This document shows positions 17,907-26,739 of a stretch of DNA of 64,000 bases, in pieces. The notes beneath the pieces are model-generated. The model saw nothing but the letters and a program-made list of their open reading frames with translations, was not told the DNA's origin and did no database searches. Location: positions 372,001 through 436,000 of the forward strand of contig NIOB01000006.1 in assembly GCA_002189105.1 (NCBI GenBank), in the 5' to 3' direction. This DNA is from Saccharibacillus soli. Lineage in GTDB: Bacteria; Bacillota; Bacilli; Paenibacillales; Paenibacillaceae. Positions within the stretch are counted from its first letter, which is position 1. Each line of letters opens with the position of its first letter. The translations under genes were made by a program, and so were the position numbers.

Positions 17907-18806
17907 TCAAAGCATGTTCGAGTCGGCGGGAGCTTCGACCGTTTCCCGGATGCGGCGCGCAATCAAGGCCCAAGCTTCTTCCGCTTTTTCTTTCGGGCCG
18001 AGATGGGTAAACGAGTGTTTGCAATCCTGGAATATGTTCGTTTCGACCTTCACGCCAGCCGCTTTCAATTTCTTTGCGTACACTTCCGCTTCCGGCCGAA
18101 AAGCGTCGAATTCCGCGATCAAGATCAGAGCGGGCGCCAATCGGTCACTGACCGCCGCGTACACGGGAGAAGCGAGAGGGTTCTCCGCCTGGCCTTTTTT
18201 TGGCACGTAACACAGGTTCAAAAAGTGAGCGACTTGAGGATACCGGGCACGCCACATGTTCGGTTCCGGTTTGTGCGAATACGGAGTGGCAAAATCCAGC
18301 ATGGGACCGTTCAGCACTTGGAGCAGGGGTTGCGTCTCGCCTTTTTCTTCCAAATAGAGACAAAGAGCAGCGGCCAGATTCGCGCCGGAGCTTTGCCCGC
18401 CGATCATGATCCGTTCCGAGTCGAGATTCAGATCGTCGGCATTGTTCTGGATCCACCGAAAAATCTCATCCAGCTGTTCGATCGGTTTCGGAAAAGGATA
18501 CTCCGGCGCTTTGGCGTAATCAACATTCGCCACGACGCAGCCGGTCCGATTAGCCAAATAGCGGCAGTACGGATCGTCCATCTCTTTGTCGTGCATGATG
18601 AACGCTCCGCCGTGAAAATTGAGATATACCGGAAATTTTTTGTGCGCGGCTTCCGAAGGATAGTACAGGGCAATATCCGCGGTTTTCACGGACGTCTCGA
18701 TCCGCAGTTCTTTTTTCTCGGTCACCGGCTCGGAATCGAGCATAGGCGTCTTCAAAGCCTGATTGGGCAGAAGACGAAGGAGCTTTGCGGCTATCAGAGT
18801 GAGCAA
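17907..18806 (-). CDS. Alpha/beta hydrolase, acetyl-esterase (HSL) family
   Basis: 299 aa with a TTG start eight bases after GCGAGG; an ATG 21 codons in is the alternative. Hormone-sensitive-lipase family signs: oxyanion motif NFHGGAFIMHD, nucleophile motif GGQSSGANLAAAL, acid motif AEFDAFRPEAE and the late His in DCKHSFTHLGP. It lies 121 nt before crtP on the same strand and is probably the first gene of the carotenoid transcript. Staphyloxanthin clusters have an acyltransferase (crtO) rather than an esterase, so a role in trimming or transferring acyl groups on the pigment is only a guess. Confidence 0.75.
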   Translation of the reverse strand: MLTLIAAKLLRLLPNQALKTPMLDSEPVTEKKELRIETSVKTADIALYYPSEAAHKKFPVYLNFHGGAFIMHDKEMDDPYCRYLANRTGCVVANVDYAKAPEYPFPKPIEQLDEIFRWIQNNADDLNLDSERIMIGGQSSGANLAAALCLYLEEKGETQPLLQVLNGPMLDFATPYSHKPEPNMWRARYPQVAHFLNLCYVPKKGQAENPLASPVYAAVSDRLAPALILIAEFDAFRPEAEVYAKKLKAAGVKVETNIFQDCKHSFTHLGPKEKAEEAWALIARRIRETVEAPADSNML

Positions 18807-18921
18807 TAGGGTAACCTCGCTTTTTACCGTTTGACTTGAATGAAGCTGTATGTATGCTTACTCAATAATTGTTATTACCCGAAAAAGCCTGCCGCGCGTC
18901 TGCTTTTGCAGCGAACCGCGC

Positions 18922-18957
18922 AAAAAAAACAGGATGCCCGCGCAGGCATCCTGTTTT
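18922..18957. terminator. Terminator right of the carotenoid cluster
   Basis: AACAGGATGCC (18928-18938) pairs exactly with GGCATCCTGTT (18944-18954). Eight T follow on the minus strand and four on the plus strand. It is the second of two terminators behind mqnD. The rest of 18807-19217 holds no gene. Confidence 0.8.
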
Positions 18958-19101
18958 CGCGTCTGTCTTTTGCAGGAAACGGGTTATTGCAGGGTAGAGG
19001 GTCGTTGAATCGATCATGATGCCGTAAAGGTCGAAAGGCCAGAGAGTGAAAAAGGGTGAACACAGCACGAACAACAGGAGAGGCAGTCTCGTATGGAAAA
19101 C

Positions 19102-19130
19102 AAAAACCGATCCTTGGAGAAGGATCGGCT
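19102..19130 (-). terminator. Terminator after mqnD
   Basis: CCGATCCTT and AAGGATCGG pair around a GGAG loop; TTTTTG follows on the minus strand. Confidence 0.8.
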
Positions 19131-19217
19131 TGGAATCTGACTCATTCCTTCTCCTAAGAGGAAGTCCACACGCATAGGCAGCTGTACCGATCAATCATTG
19201 CCTTGAGCTTGATTGAC

Positions 19218-20051
19218 TTAGGCCTCCAGCAATTTCTCGTCGAATTCCGGGACCAGGCCTTCCTGTGCGGCGCGAACCAGCAGAGAACGAACAGCGGCAT
19301 AGCCATCCTCGCCCAAGTCGGCGGTGAACTCGTTGACATACAGTTCAATATGCGAATCGGCAACGGCAGGGTCCATTTCTTGGGCATGTTCCAGCACATA
19401 ATCCCGTGAAGCCTCGGGGTGTTTCCAGGCATATTCGACGGAAGCGCGAATCCAGTCGGTCACAGGTCCAGGATCGACAACGCCGCGTTTGGCAATGATG
19501 GCACCGAGCGGAATTGGCAGACCCGTGTCGCTCTCCCACCAGTCGCCCATGTCTGCAAGTTTGTTCAGGCCATAGTTTTGATAGGTGAAGCGGGCTTCAT
19601 GAATGACCAGCCCGGCATCGATTTCGCCACTTTGTACGGCGGGCATAATCTTGTCGAACGGCATGACCACCACTTCGCCGATTCCGCCAGGAATACTTTG
19701 CGCTGCCCATAGGCGAAACAGCAGATACGCCGTCGAACGCTCGCTCGGCACAGCGATGCGTTTGCCCGACAGGTCGGCAGGCGAAGCGGCGTCCCGGGTG
19801 AGAACGAGAGGGCCACAGCCGCGTCCCAGAGCGCCGCCGCAGGGAATCAGTGTATATTCATTCAATACCCATGGCAGAGCGGCATAGGAGATTTTCATTA
19901 CTTCCGGGCCTTCACCTGCGGATGCCCAGTGATTGGTGATGTCAATGTCGGCGTACGTCACTTCCAATTCTGGCGCTCCTTCAATCAGGCCATGCGCCAG
20001 AGCATGGAAGACAAATGTGTCATTGGGACACGGGGAATAGGCAATCTTCAC
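19218..20051 (-). CDS. mqnD: 1,4-dihydroxy-6-naphthoate synthase (futalosine menaquinone route)
   Basis: 277 aa with a GTG start. The first residues KIAYSPCPNDTFVFHALAHG are the family hallmark; GRGCGPLVLTRD and IPLGAIIAKRG also fit. The fold is periplasmic-binding-protein like. The enzyme converts cyclic de-hypoxanthine futalosine into 1,4-dihydroxy-6-naphthoate, late in menaquinone ring formation. Its start overlaps the stop of mqnB (GTGA), so translation is coupled. Confidence 0.93.
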   Translation of the reverse strand: MKIAYSPCPNDTFVFHALAHGLIEGAPELEVTYADIDITNHWASAGEGPEVMKISYAALPWVLNEYTLIPCGGALGRGCGPLVLTRDAASPADLSGKRIAVPSERSTAYLLFRLWAAQSIPGGIGEVVVMPFDKIMPAVQSGEIDAGLVIHEARFTYQNYGLNKLADMGDWWESDTGLPIPLGAIIAKRGVVDPGPVTDWIRASVEYAWKHPEASRDYVLEHAQEMDPAVADSHIELYVNEFTADLGEDGYAAVRSLLVRAAQEGLVPEFDEKLLEA

Positions 20052-20764
20052 GCGTAAAACACCTCCGGTAAAATTGAGCTTGCCTGGCGAAGCGCAGCCA
20101 GCGCTTCGCCGATCTTCCAGGCTGCGCGGTCTCTGGGGCCGACCGCGTTGGAGATCCCGCGCAGCTCCAGCGCGGGCAGGGCGAACTGCCGGGCGGCTTC
20201 CGCGACGCCGAAGCCTTCCATGCCTTCGGCCGCCGCGCCAGGCACGCGCGCGGCCAGCGCCTGTGCGCCCGCAAGCGTGCCGGTCGTCGTAGCGACCGTC
20301 AGCACCGGCCCGAGGCGCGTCTCCAGGCCCGCGCTGCGCAGGGCCTGGGCGAGAGCGGCCGAGACATCAGACTCGGCCGCAATGGTGGACGAGCCGAAGC
20401 CCAGCTCGTCCACCGAGATGAAGCCGTCCGGGCTGTCCGAGCCCAGATCGGCTGCAACCATCCGGCTCGCTACGACCAGCGAGCCAATCGGAGCCACGCC
20501 GGCGAAGCCTCCGGCGATGCCCGCGCTGATGACGCGGGCATAATGTCCGCGCGCCAGCGCAGCGGCGGTACCTGCCGCAGCCGCTGCCGCGCCCACGCCG
20601 GCAGCGATGACGTCGAAGCGTGCATCACCATTCAGGCCGGCGAGCACGGCCTCGCGCTCTGCACCAACAGCGGTCACGATCAGTACCCGTGCAGCAGCGT
20701 CCTGAGGATCGATCGGCGCCCCTGCGCCGGCAGAATCATAAAATCGAAGAATAGGCTGGTGCAT
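20048..20764 (-). CDS. mqnB: Futalosine hydrolase
   Basis: 238 aa, AAGGAG before the ATG. Nucleoside phosphorylase/hydrolase fold: VLIVTAVGAEREAVLAGL, ISAGIAGGFAGVAPIGSLVVASRMVAAD, EGMEGFGVAEAARQFALP and RGISNAVGPRDRAAW. It releases hypoxanthine from futalosine. The gene is unusually GC- and alanine-rich compared with its neighbours. It forms a two-gene unit with mqnD; mqnA, mqnC and mqnE are not in the window. Confidence 0.9.
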   Translation of the reverse strand: MHQPILRFYDSAGAGAPIDPQDAAARVLIVTAVGAEREAVLAGLNGDARFDVIAAGVGAAAAAAGTAAALARGHYARVISAGIAGGFAGVAPIGSLVVASRMVAADLGSDSPDGFISVDELGFGSSTIAAESDVSAALAQALRSAGLETRLGPVLTVATTTGTLAGAQALAARVPGAAAEGMEGFGVAEAARQFALPALELRGISNAVGPRDRAAWKIGEALAALRQASSILPEVFYA

Positions 20765-20973
20765 GGGATCGACTCCTTGCTATGATAGGTACGTTCCACG
20801 TTCGACAAATTCCTAAAATTCGACAATTTACAACAAACAAGATTGGACACAATCCATAGGTAACGTTACCGCTAAACGAGAGCCTTGTAAAGTCGCGTCC
20901 CCTGTTAGACGGTTATCGATTGGTGCCAATCGGCAGCCCTGCAAGCAGCAGATCCTCAAGGAGGTGAGACTCA

Positions 20974-21492
20974 ATGCCAGAGATCGCAGATCATATCGAC
21001 CGTGGCTTATCCGTACTATTTGTCGGATTTAACCCCAGCTTGCGTTCCGGTGAGACGGGGCATCATTATGCCAATCCCCGGAATAATTTCTGGCGGATTC
21101 TTGAAGAATCCGGCTTAACGTCCCGTCGGTACGCTCCGCAGGAAGATGGAGAACTGTTGAAGCTGGGATATGGATTCACCAATATCGTCGCTCGGCCTAC
21201 ACGCGGTGTCGAGGATATTGCACGGGAAGAATACCGGGAAGGACGCCAGATTCTGCGGGATAAGCTGACCCATTATCTGCCCCGGATTGCCTGCTATGTC
21301 GGCAAAGGCGTCTATACCGAATTTACAGGACGGAAGAAAGCGGATTGGGGGTTCCAGCGAGAATCGGCGGTAGACGGCGTTATCGATTTTGTCGCGCCCT
21401 CTTCCAGTGGACTGGTTCGTATGCCCATGCGGGATATTGTGGACATCTACAAGCAGCTTCGCTACTTTCTGGAAGATGAGCTGGAGCCATAG
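20974..21492 (+). CDS. mug: G:T/U mismatch-specific DNA glycosylase
   Basis: 172 aa, AAGGAGGTGAGACTCA before the ATG. Uracil-DNA glycosylase superfamily, Mug/TDG family: VLFVGFNPSLRSGETGHHYANPRNNFW holds the active-site Asn (Asn20) and the mismatch-recognition loop; GFTNIVARPTRG and ALPSSSGL-like FVAPSSSGLVRMP complete the pattern. It removes uracil or thymine mispaired with guanine. It stands alone; a GGTAACGTTACC palindrome at 20859-20870 lies in the divergent promoter region shared with mqnB. Confidence 0.88.
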   Translation: MPEIADHIDRGLSVLFVGFNPSLRSGETGHHYANPRNNFWRILEESGLTSRRYAPQEDGELLKLGYGFTNIVARPTRGVEDIAREEYREGRQILRDKLTHYLPRIACYVGKGVYTEFTGRKKADWGFQRESAVDGVIDFVAPSSSGLVRMPMRDIVDIYKQLRYFLEDELEP

Positions 21493-21685
21493 CACCGGAA
21501 GACTAGAACTTTCAGACGCAGACACACAAAATTTGCCCTTGCTTGCCTGCTTCAAAGGTATTCCTGCCGGGTAACTTTGCTATCGGAATGAATCCGGACA
21601 ACCGATATAAAGGTAGGAGCAATCGCATAGAAGATTTACATCCAATACCGCAGATGGCGGGCCTGAAAAGGGAAAGGAGGAGAGC

Positions 21686-24118
21686 ATGGAAACTGTACAG
21701 GGAACTTATAATCTGGGACTCGTGATCGTTTCCTGCATCATCTCGGTGCTCGCTTCGTACGCAGCCTTGAATCTGGCGGGCAGAATCCACACCGCACGCG
21801 GCAAACTGCGCTCATTCTGGTTAGCCGGAGGCGCCATATCCATGGGCCTCGGCATCTGGTCGATGCACTTTGTCGGTATGCTGGCACTCAAGATGCCCAT
21901 GCAGATGACGTATAGTATTCCGCTGGTTATTTTGTCGATGATCTTGCCCATTGTGGTCTCATTTATCGCGCTGTGGACCGTTACCCGTCAGAGGCTCACA
22001 TGGCGGGCCCTTCTTCTTGGCGGCCTGCTGCTTGCTTCCGGAGTCGTTGACATGCACTATACCGGCATGGCTGCCATGACGATGAAGATCAGTTATGATC
22101 CATGGCTGGTTGCACTCTCCGTGGTAATCGCCCTGACAGCTTCGCTGGCGGCGCTTGCATTAATGAGGGAACTGCGTCAGGAGGGCCGTCACATTCTGGT
22201 CAAGCTTGCGGCAGCGGTAATCATGGGAGGCGCCATTGCAGGGATGCACTATACCGGAATGGCTGCGGCAAGCTTCCATATTCACGAGCATAATATGTCT
22301 CGGATGAATGACACTCAGGTCGATACAGAGAGTCTGGCTCTGATTATTGCGCTCTCCAGTATACTTTTGATTGGCTTTACGATCTACGGGGCGTTTATGA
22401 ACAGCCGTCTGAACCTCAAGGACAAGATGATTAGGCAGCAGGAAAAATGGTACCGGGCGCTTTATGAAAATAATGCCGACGGGATTCTCTCCGTGGATAT
22501 GTCCGGACGCATCACCGATATGAACCCCGCGATATTGGCTTTGACCGATTCCAAGCGGGAAGATTTCATCGGACAGCCGGTTACGGCGATTCAGCGCTTC
22601 TTTGACCCCAAGGTGTACCAGGACGCACGCCATCAGCATGTCAGTGCGGACGAATATGGAACACTGGCCTACGAAACGCAGATCAAACATCCCGATGGAC
22701 ATCTCATTCATCTGAGCGTTGTTAGCGTTCCTGTCTGTCTGGATGGGGAAACAACCGGCAGTCACATCATGGTACGCGATATTACCGAGCAGAAGAAGAA
22801 TCAGGAGACGGTAGAGCATCTGGCTTATCACGATGAGCTGACCAGTCTGCCGAACCGCCGACAATTCAACACGTTGGTGGAAGAACGAATTCGCCGCGCA
22901 CAGGGAGAGCAGCGGCTGGCGGTCATGGTTATGGACATCGACCGCTTCAAGATGATTAACGATTCGCTTGGTCATGCCTACGGCGATGCGTTTCTCCAGA
23001 AGGTCAGTCAGCGCATCCGCGAAGTGATTGATCCGGATAAAGTGACGCTGTCGCGCATGGGCGGCGATGAATTCGCGCTTCTCTGTCACTCCTTTGGCAC
23101 AGATGAAGAGATTGAGCAGTTGGCGCGGCGTATCGTTTCCGTTATTCAAGTCCCGTATACGCTCAAGGATAACGACTTCTATGTCAGTGCCAGCGTTGGA
23201 GTTGCCCTGTACCCTGAGCATGGAGAAGATCGGGACGAGCTGATTAAGAACGCCGATTCCGCAATGTATGAAGTGAAACGAGGCGGCAAAAATGGCTATC
23301 GTTTCTACTCCGCCGAGCTGGACGAGGAGCTGCTGTTCAAGATTGAGATTGAGGCCGATCTGCACCGGGCGATCGAACGTGGCGAGCTGGAGGTGTATTA
23401 CCAGCCTCAGTATCGGATGCCGGGCCACGTATTGATTGGGATGGAGGCGCTGCTGCGCTGGAATCATCCGGATCGCGGCATGATCCCGCCGGGCCGATTT
23501 ATTCCCATTGCCGAGGAGAGCGGGCAGATCATGGAGATTGGACGCTGGGTGCTCAAGGAAGCCTGCCGTCAGGTCAAAGCCTGGCATGATGAGGGTCAGC
23601 CCAAGGTTCCCGTGTCGGTCAATCTCTCCACCCAGCAGTTCCATCAGCCGGATCTGGAGTTTGAGGTGGAACGTATTCTGGTTGAGACCGGGCTGGAACC
23701 CCAGTATCTGGAGCTTGAGATCACAGAGAGCATGATGATGGACCCTACCGTCTCCATTGCAATCATGAATCGTCTGAGCCGCCTGGGTATTCGATTAAGC
23801 CTGGACGATTTCGGAACCGGCTATAGTTCGCTCAGTTATCTGAGTGTACTGCCGATCAGCCGACTGAAGATCGATCGTTCCTTCGTTATGCGGCTGGAAG
23901 AGAGCGGCAATGAACGGGCAATCGTCACGACGATCATCGCCATGGCAAGCAGCCTGGGGTTGGATGTCATTGCGGAAGGCATCGAGACCGAAGGACAGCT
24001 CGACATTCTCACCAGCCAGCGCTGTCTGGAATTCCAGGGGTATTATTTCAGCCGACCTGTCCCCCCGAATGATCTGTTTCCGGGTGAAGGAACGCCAGTC
24101 GTCGAACGTGGAGCCTGA
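21686..24118 (+). CDS. MHYT-PAS-GGDEF-EAL cyclic di-GMP protein
   Basis: 810 aa, AAAGGAGGAGAGC before the ATG. About 1-230: seven-helix MHYT sensor with repeated MH(Y/F)xG motifs (MHFVGM, MHYTGM twice), thought to bind copper and sense a gas or redox signal. About 250-365: PAS. About 370-535: GGDEF domain with intact GGDEF at 459-463 but no RxxD inhibitory site. About 555-800: EAL domain with EAL at 587-589, DDFGTGYSSLSYL and ESGQIMEIGRWVL. Both active sites look complete, so the protein may switch between making and degrading c-di-GMP. Its stop codon lies in the loop of the terminator hairpin. Confidence 0.93.
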   Translation: METVQGTYNLGLVIVSCIISVLASYAALNLAGRIHTARGKLRSFWLAGGAISMGLGIWSMHFVGMLALKMPMQMTYSIPLVILSMILPIVVSFIALWTVTRQRLTWRALLLGGLLLASGVVDMHYTGMAAMTMKISYDPWLVALSVVIALTASLAALALMRELRQEGRHILVKLAAAVIMGGAIAGMHYTGMAAASFHIHEHNMSRMNDTQVDTESLALIIALSSILLIGFTIYGAFMNSRLNLKDKMIRQQEKWYRALYENNADGILSVDMSGRITDMNPAILALTDSKREDFIGQPVTAIQRFFDPKVYQDARHQHVSADEYGTLAYETQIKHPDGHLIHLSVVSVPVCLDGETTGSHIMVRDITEQKKNQETVEHLAYHDELTSLPNRRQFNTLVEERIRRAQGEQRLAVMVMDIDRFKMINDSLGHAYGDAFLQKVSQRIREVIDPDKVTLSRMGGDEFALLCHSFGTDEEIEQLARRIVSVIQVPYTLKDNDFYVSASVGVALYPEHGEDRDELIKNADSAMYEVKRGGKNGYRFYSAELDEELLFKIEIEADLHRAIERGELEVYYQPQYRMPGHVLIGMEALLRWNHPDRGMIPPGRFIPIAEESGQIMEIGRWVLKEACRQVKAWHDEGQPKVPVSVNLSTQQFHQPDLEFEVERILVETGLEPQYLELEITESMMMDPTVSIAIMNRLSRLGIRLSLDDFGTGYSSLSYLSVLPISRLKIDRSFVMRLEESGNERAIVTTIIAMASSLGLDVIAEGIETEGQLDILTSQRCLEFQGYYFSRPVPPNDLFPGEGTPVVERGA

Positions 24119-24134
24119 GGCTCCACGTTTTTTT
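24107..24134 (+). terminator. Terminator overlapping the stop of the MHYT gene
   Basis: CGTGGAGCC and GGCTCCACG pair around TGA, which is the stop codon (24116-24118), followed by TTTTTTT. Confidence 0.9.
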
Positions 24135-24220
24135 GTGTGGATGTCCGTATGATCGATCCTTGGGGACTGCGTGTGATTGGCGTGCAAATGTGCAGCTTCG
24201 CCCTCTCCGCAAAGAAACAC

Positions 24221-24262
24221 CAAAAAAGACCCGTTCTCCGTGATGTCGGAATTCGGGTCTTT
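24221..24262 (-). terminator. Terminator after the small unknown gene at 24303
   Basis: AAAGACCCG and CGGGTCTTT pair with a 20-nt loop; TTTTTT follows on the minus strand. Confidence 0.7.
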
Positions 24263-24302
24263 CTGGTATTTCGGCTTCAGGGACGAGGTTATCAGTCATT
24301 CA

Positions 24303-24608
24303 TTAACCTACGACGCCATCTTTGTAGTTTTTGGTCCAGTTCTTGTCACCTGTATGCAGAACGTCTTGAACGGTTTTTTCCAATGTATCCAGCAGGTCAG
24401 CTTTGATCTGGGAGATGGTATCGAAATAAACGCGTTCCTCGTTACCGTTGATCTTCTCACCGTAGATAGCGAGAGCGGCGTTGTCGCAGCGATGTTTTTC
24501 AACCAGCTGATCGATAGAAAGAAGAGCGTGCTCCACGTAGGACGAAATGCTCTTGTGTTCTTTCGGAAGTTGGCTTTTGAGTTGTTGTACACGGTTTTGG
24601 GAATGCAT
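24303..24608 (-). CDS. Small unknown helical protein
   Basis: 101 aa; start chosen at the ATG (MHSQNRVQQLK) preceded by AGAGGTGA. Mostly charged and helical, no signal peptide, membrane segment or recognised domain. It is monocistronic with its own terminator; the AT-rich stretch behind it probably holds the promoter. Function unknown. Confidence 0.75.
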   Translation of the reverse strand: MHSQNRVQQLKSQLPKEHKSISSYVEHALLSIDQLVEKHRCDNAALAIYGEKINGNEERVYFDTISQIKADLLDTLEKTVQDVLHTGDKNWTKNYKDGVVG

Positions 24609-25120
24609 GATAGTCACCTCTTTGTTGAATGTAAATTTACAATATCACATTTTCACAAAAATTTCATTAATTTTTCCTTAATCTTTTGAAATCGCCTTTT
24701 TTGAAGAAGGAAATCGCTTGACAGCAGGAAAGTTGAATGATTGTGAATTTGTAAGGGAAACCTTGTTTTCGACGTTGCGGCGAGTAGAGTAGGATTGAAA
24801 GTGTCTAACTTGTGTCCTTGAGTAATATTTCGGAAGATCATTTTCATTTGTTTATAGCTTTTTAACTATGTTGCTAAATAAATTTTCGGGACTAATGACC
24901 TAAAAAACCTCCTATGTTTGAAGAGACAGACTTTCTAACATTCTGTAACCTTTTTTAACCCTGATGTAAAGACATTTCGACTGCCCAGTCCCTATACTGA
25001 GACACAGGAGTTGGAGCCGGTCAGCAAGAAGGACCCGCAGAAAAATTCCGTAGCATCCGGTTAGGTGGCATCATGAAGGGAAACAAAGATGGCCTGCCGG
25101 AAAACAACGGAGGTAGCGAG
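24609..25120. other. AT-rich intergenic region
   Basis: About 510 bp without a gene, clearly more AT-rich than its surroundings. It must hold the divergent promoters of the small gene at 24303 and of the deacetylase. No known riboswitch or operator was recognised. Confidence 0.6.
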
Positions 25121-26308
25121 ATGAAAGAGAAGAATGGCAAGCGGATCTGGAAAAGAGGAGGACTTACGCTGCTGGCGATGATGCTCGTCCTGGCAATGAT
25201 GCCTTACAAGCAGGCGACAGCAGAAACGGTGCGAAAGCTTCCTCTGGGGTACAACGATGAAGTGACAACCATCAAGGCGGAACAAAGCGGGAATACATTA
25301 TATGTGCCGCTGCGCGAAACTTCGCAGAAGCTTCATCTTGAGGTGACGGGAACCACGCAGCGAGTTGTCGTCTCGGGCAGCAAGCACAGCGTCACGATTC
25401 TGCCAGCCCAGCAAGCGGCGATCATCGGTCAGAAGACTTCCTCCCTCAAGACGTATACCAGCGAGGGACGGACGATGGTTCCGGCTTCGCTGCTCAAGGG
25501 AGTATTCAACTTCGGAATCGCGTATGATGCAAGTGTTCCTGTACTTCGGATTACAAGCGGGAAGCAGAAGCTCAGCTTGCAAAGTTTTGTGGATCAGAAC
25601 CGTGCGGCATTGTCTGCCGGTGTAAATGGCGGCAAGACAGAGCAGAAACCTCAGACGCAGCCCAAGCCGCAAAAACCACAAAAGCCAACCTCGTCCAAAC
25701 CGATCTATCTGACGTTTGACGATGGCCCAACCGCCCATACGAACGAGCTGCTCGACATTCTCGACCAATATGGCGCACACGGTACATTCTTCATGCTGGG
25801 ACCTGGCATCTCGGCCTATCCGAAGTCCGTACAGCGTCTCGTCAAGGAAGGCAACGCAGCAGGTCTGCACGGCATGACGCATGTAAAAAGCAAATTCTAC
25901 GCTTCTCCGGCATCCGCGTTGAGAGAAATGACGCAGGACAACGATGCGCTGTATAAGGCAGCAGGCATCAAGACAAACCTGATTCGTACGCCATACGGCA
26001 GCAAGCCTTACTTCACGCAAAAGTATCGGGATAAGGTACTAACTTCGGGCTTCCATCTGTGGGACTGGAACGTGGACTCCGAGGACTGGAAGTATCCGGG
26101 TGACCACCAAAAGGTCATCAACAGTATCTTGAAACAGGTTGACCAGCAGGAGAGACAAGGTGTGGTTCCGGTCGTGCTGATGCACGATCAGAAAGCGACG
26201 CTTAAGGTTCTTCCCCAAGTGCTCAAGACACTCAAGGCAGAAGGTTACAGTTTTGAAGTGATCGAACAGAATACGAAACCGGTCAATTTCTGGCACGATA
26301 AACGCTAA
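25121..26308 (+). CDS. Secreted polysaccharide deacetylase with stalk domain
   Basis: 395 aa; start chosen at the ATG behind CGGAGG; an in-frame ATG at 25073 is weaker. Signal peptide about 1-34 (LLAMMLVLAMMPYKQATA). Residues ~35-140 form a copper-amine-oxidase-N-like stalk domain (LYVPLRETSQKL, MVPASLLKGVF). A Pro/Gln/Lys-rich linker follows, then a NodB-type deacetylase (~195-390) with LTFDDGPTAHTNELLDIL, HGTFFMLG, GLHGMTHVKSKF, RTPYGSKPY and the closing LMHD. It removes acetyl groups from peptidoglycan or another wall glycan outside the cell. A strong terminator follows. Confidence 0.88.
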   Translation: MKEKNGKRIWKRGGLTLLAMMLVLAMMPYKQATAETVRKLPLGYNDEVTTIKAEQSGNTLYVPLRETSQKLHLEVTGTTQRVVVSGSKHSVTILPAQQAAIIGQKTSSLKTYTSEGRTMVPASLLKGVFNFGIAYDASVPVLRITSGKQKLSLQSFVDQNRAALSAGVNGGKTEQKPQTQPKPQKPQKPTSSKPIYLTFDDGPTAHTNELLDILDQYGAHGTFFMLGPGISAYPKSVQRLVKEGNAAGLHGMTHVKSKFYASPASALREMTQDNDALYKAAGIKTNLIRTPYGSKPYFTQKYRDKVLTSGFHLWDWNVDSEDWKYPGDHQKVINSILKQVDQQERQGVVPVVLMHDQKATLKVLPQVLKTLKAEGYSFEVIEQNTKPVNFWHDKR

Positions 26309-26321
26309 GGATACAAAAATT

Positions 26322-26352
26322 AGGTCTTTTCTCGAAGAAAAGGCCTTTTTTT
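26322..26352 (+). terminator. Terminator after the polysaccharide deacetylase
   Basis: AGGTCTTTTCT pairs with AGAAAAGGCCT around a 3-nt loop, followed by a run of T. Confidence 0.85.
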
Positions 26353-26739
26353 GTGGTTTAAGGGGTTCAATATACCCGGATTATGTGGGATAATCGTCTC
26401 TAGTCGTAGAAATGGAAGTTGGCTGTACCCAGCGTAGACGTGCAAGGGGCGCGTAGGGGAGGAGGGAATGGGGGACTATAGACCCCCTGATAGATAAACA
26501 AGAGATTTTGTATTTCTGTTCATTGAAGCGTTTACACAAACGATATAAAAGGAAGAATGTGCTGCGTGCCTGCGCCGCGCAATCGTTCCGGGGGGAACGT
26601 TGCGTACGCCGGCCAACAAGGTTTACCTCGCCTTGCAGCATAGATTGTCATCCTATGGCGATGAGGGCTGTTTCTGACGATTGGAGCTTGCGCATTGAAG
26701 TCCGAGTATTTGAGATTGAAGAGTTGGGGGAAGCTGCGG
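26353..26739. other. Intergenic region before the chemotaxis gene
   Basis: No gene is seen. A short hairpin GGGGG ... CCCCC lies near 26470-26487, and a TATAAA-like -10 at 26543 may belong to the transducer promoter. Nothing else was recognised. Confidence 0.45.

Noticed and set aside
17786-17962. N-terminal extension of the CrtP-like protein
   Set aside because: The extension has no homology pattern; the GTG at 17785 has a ribosome site and places the FAD motif at the usual position.
18807-18890. SigB-type promoter before the carotenoid cluster
   Set aside because: A GGGTAA -10-like string is present on the minus strand but no matching -35 at the right distance.
20859-20870. GGTAACGTTACC palindrome as a named operator
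   Set aside because: A clean palindrome between divergent genes, but it matches no regulator family that I can name.
22160-23644. 494-codon minus-strand frame
   Set aside because: Antisense shadow of the MHYT-GGDEF-EAL gene, with composition unlike a real protein.
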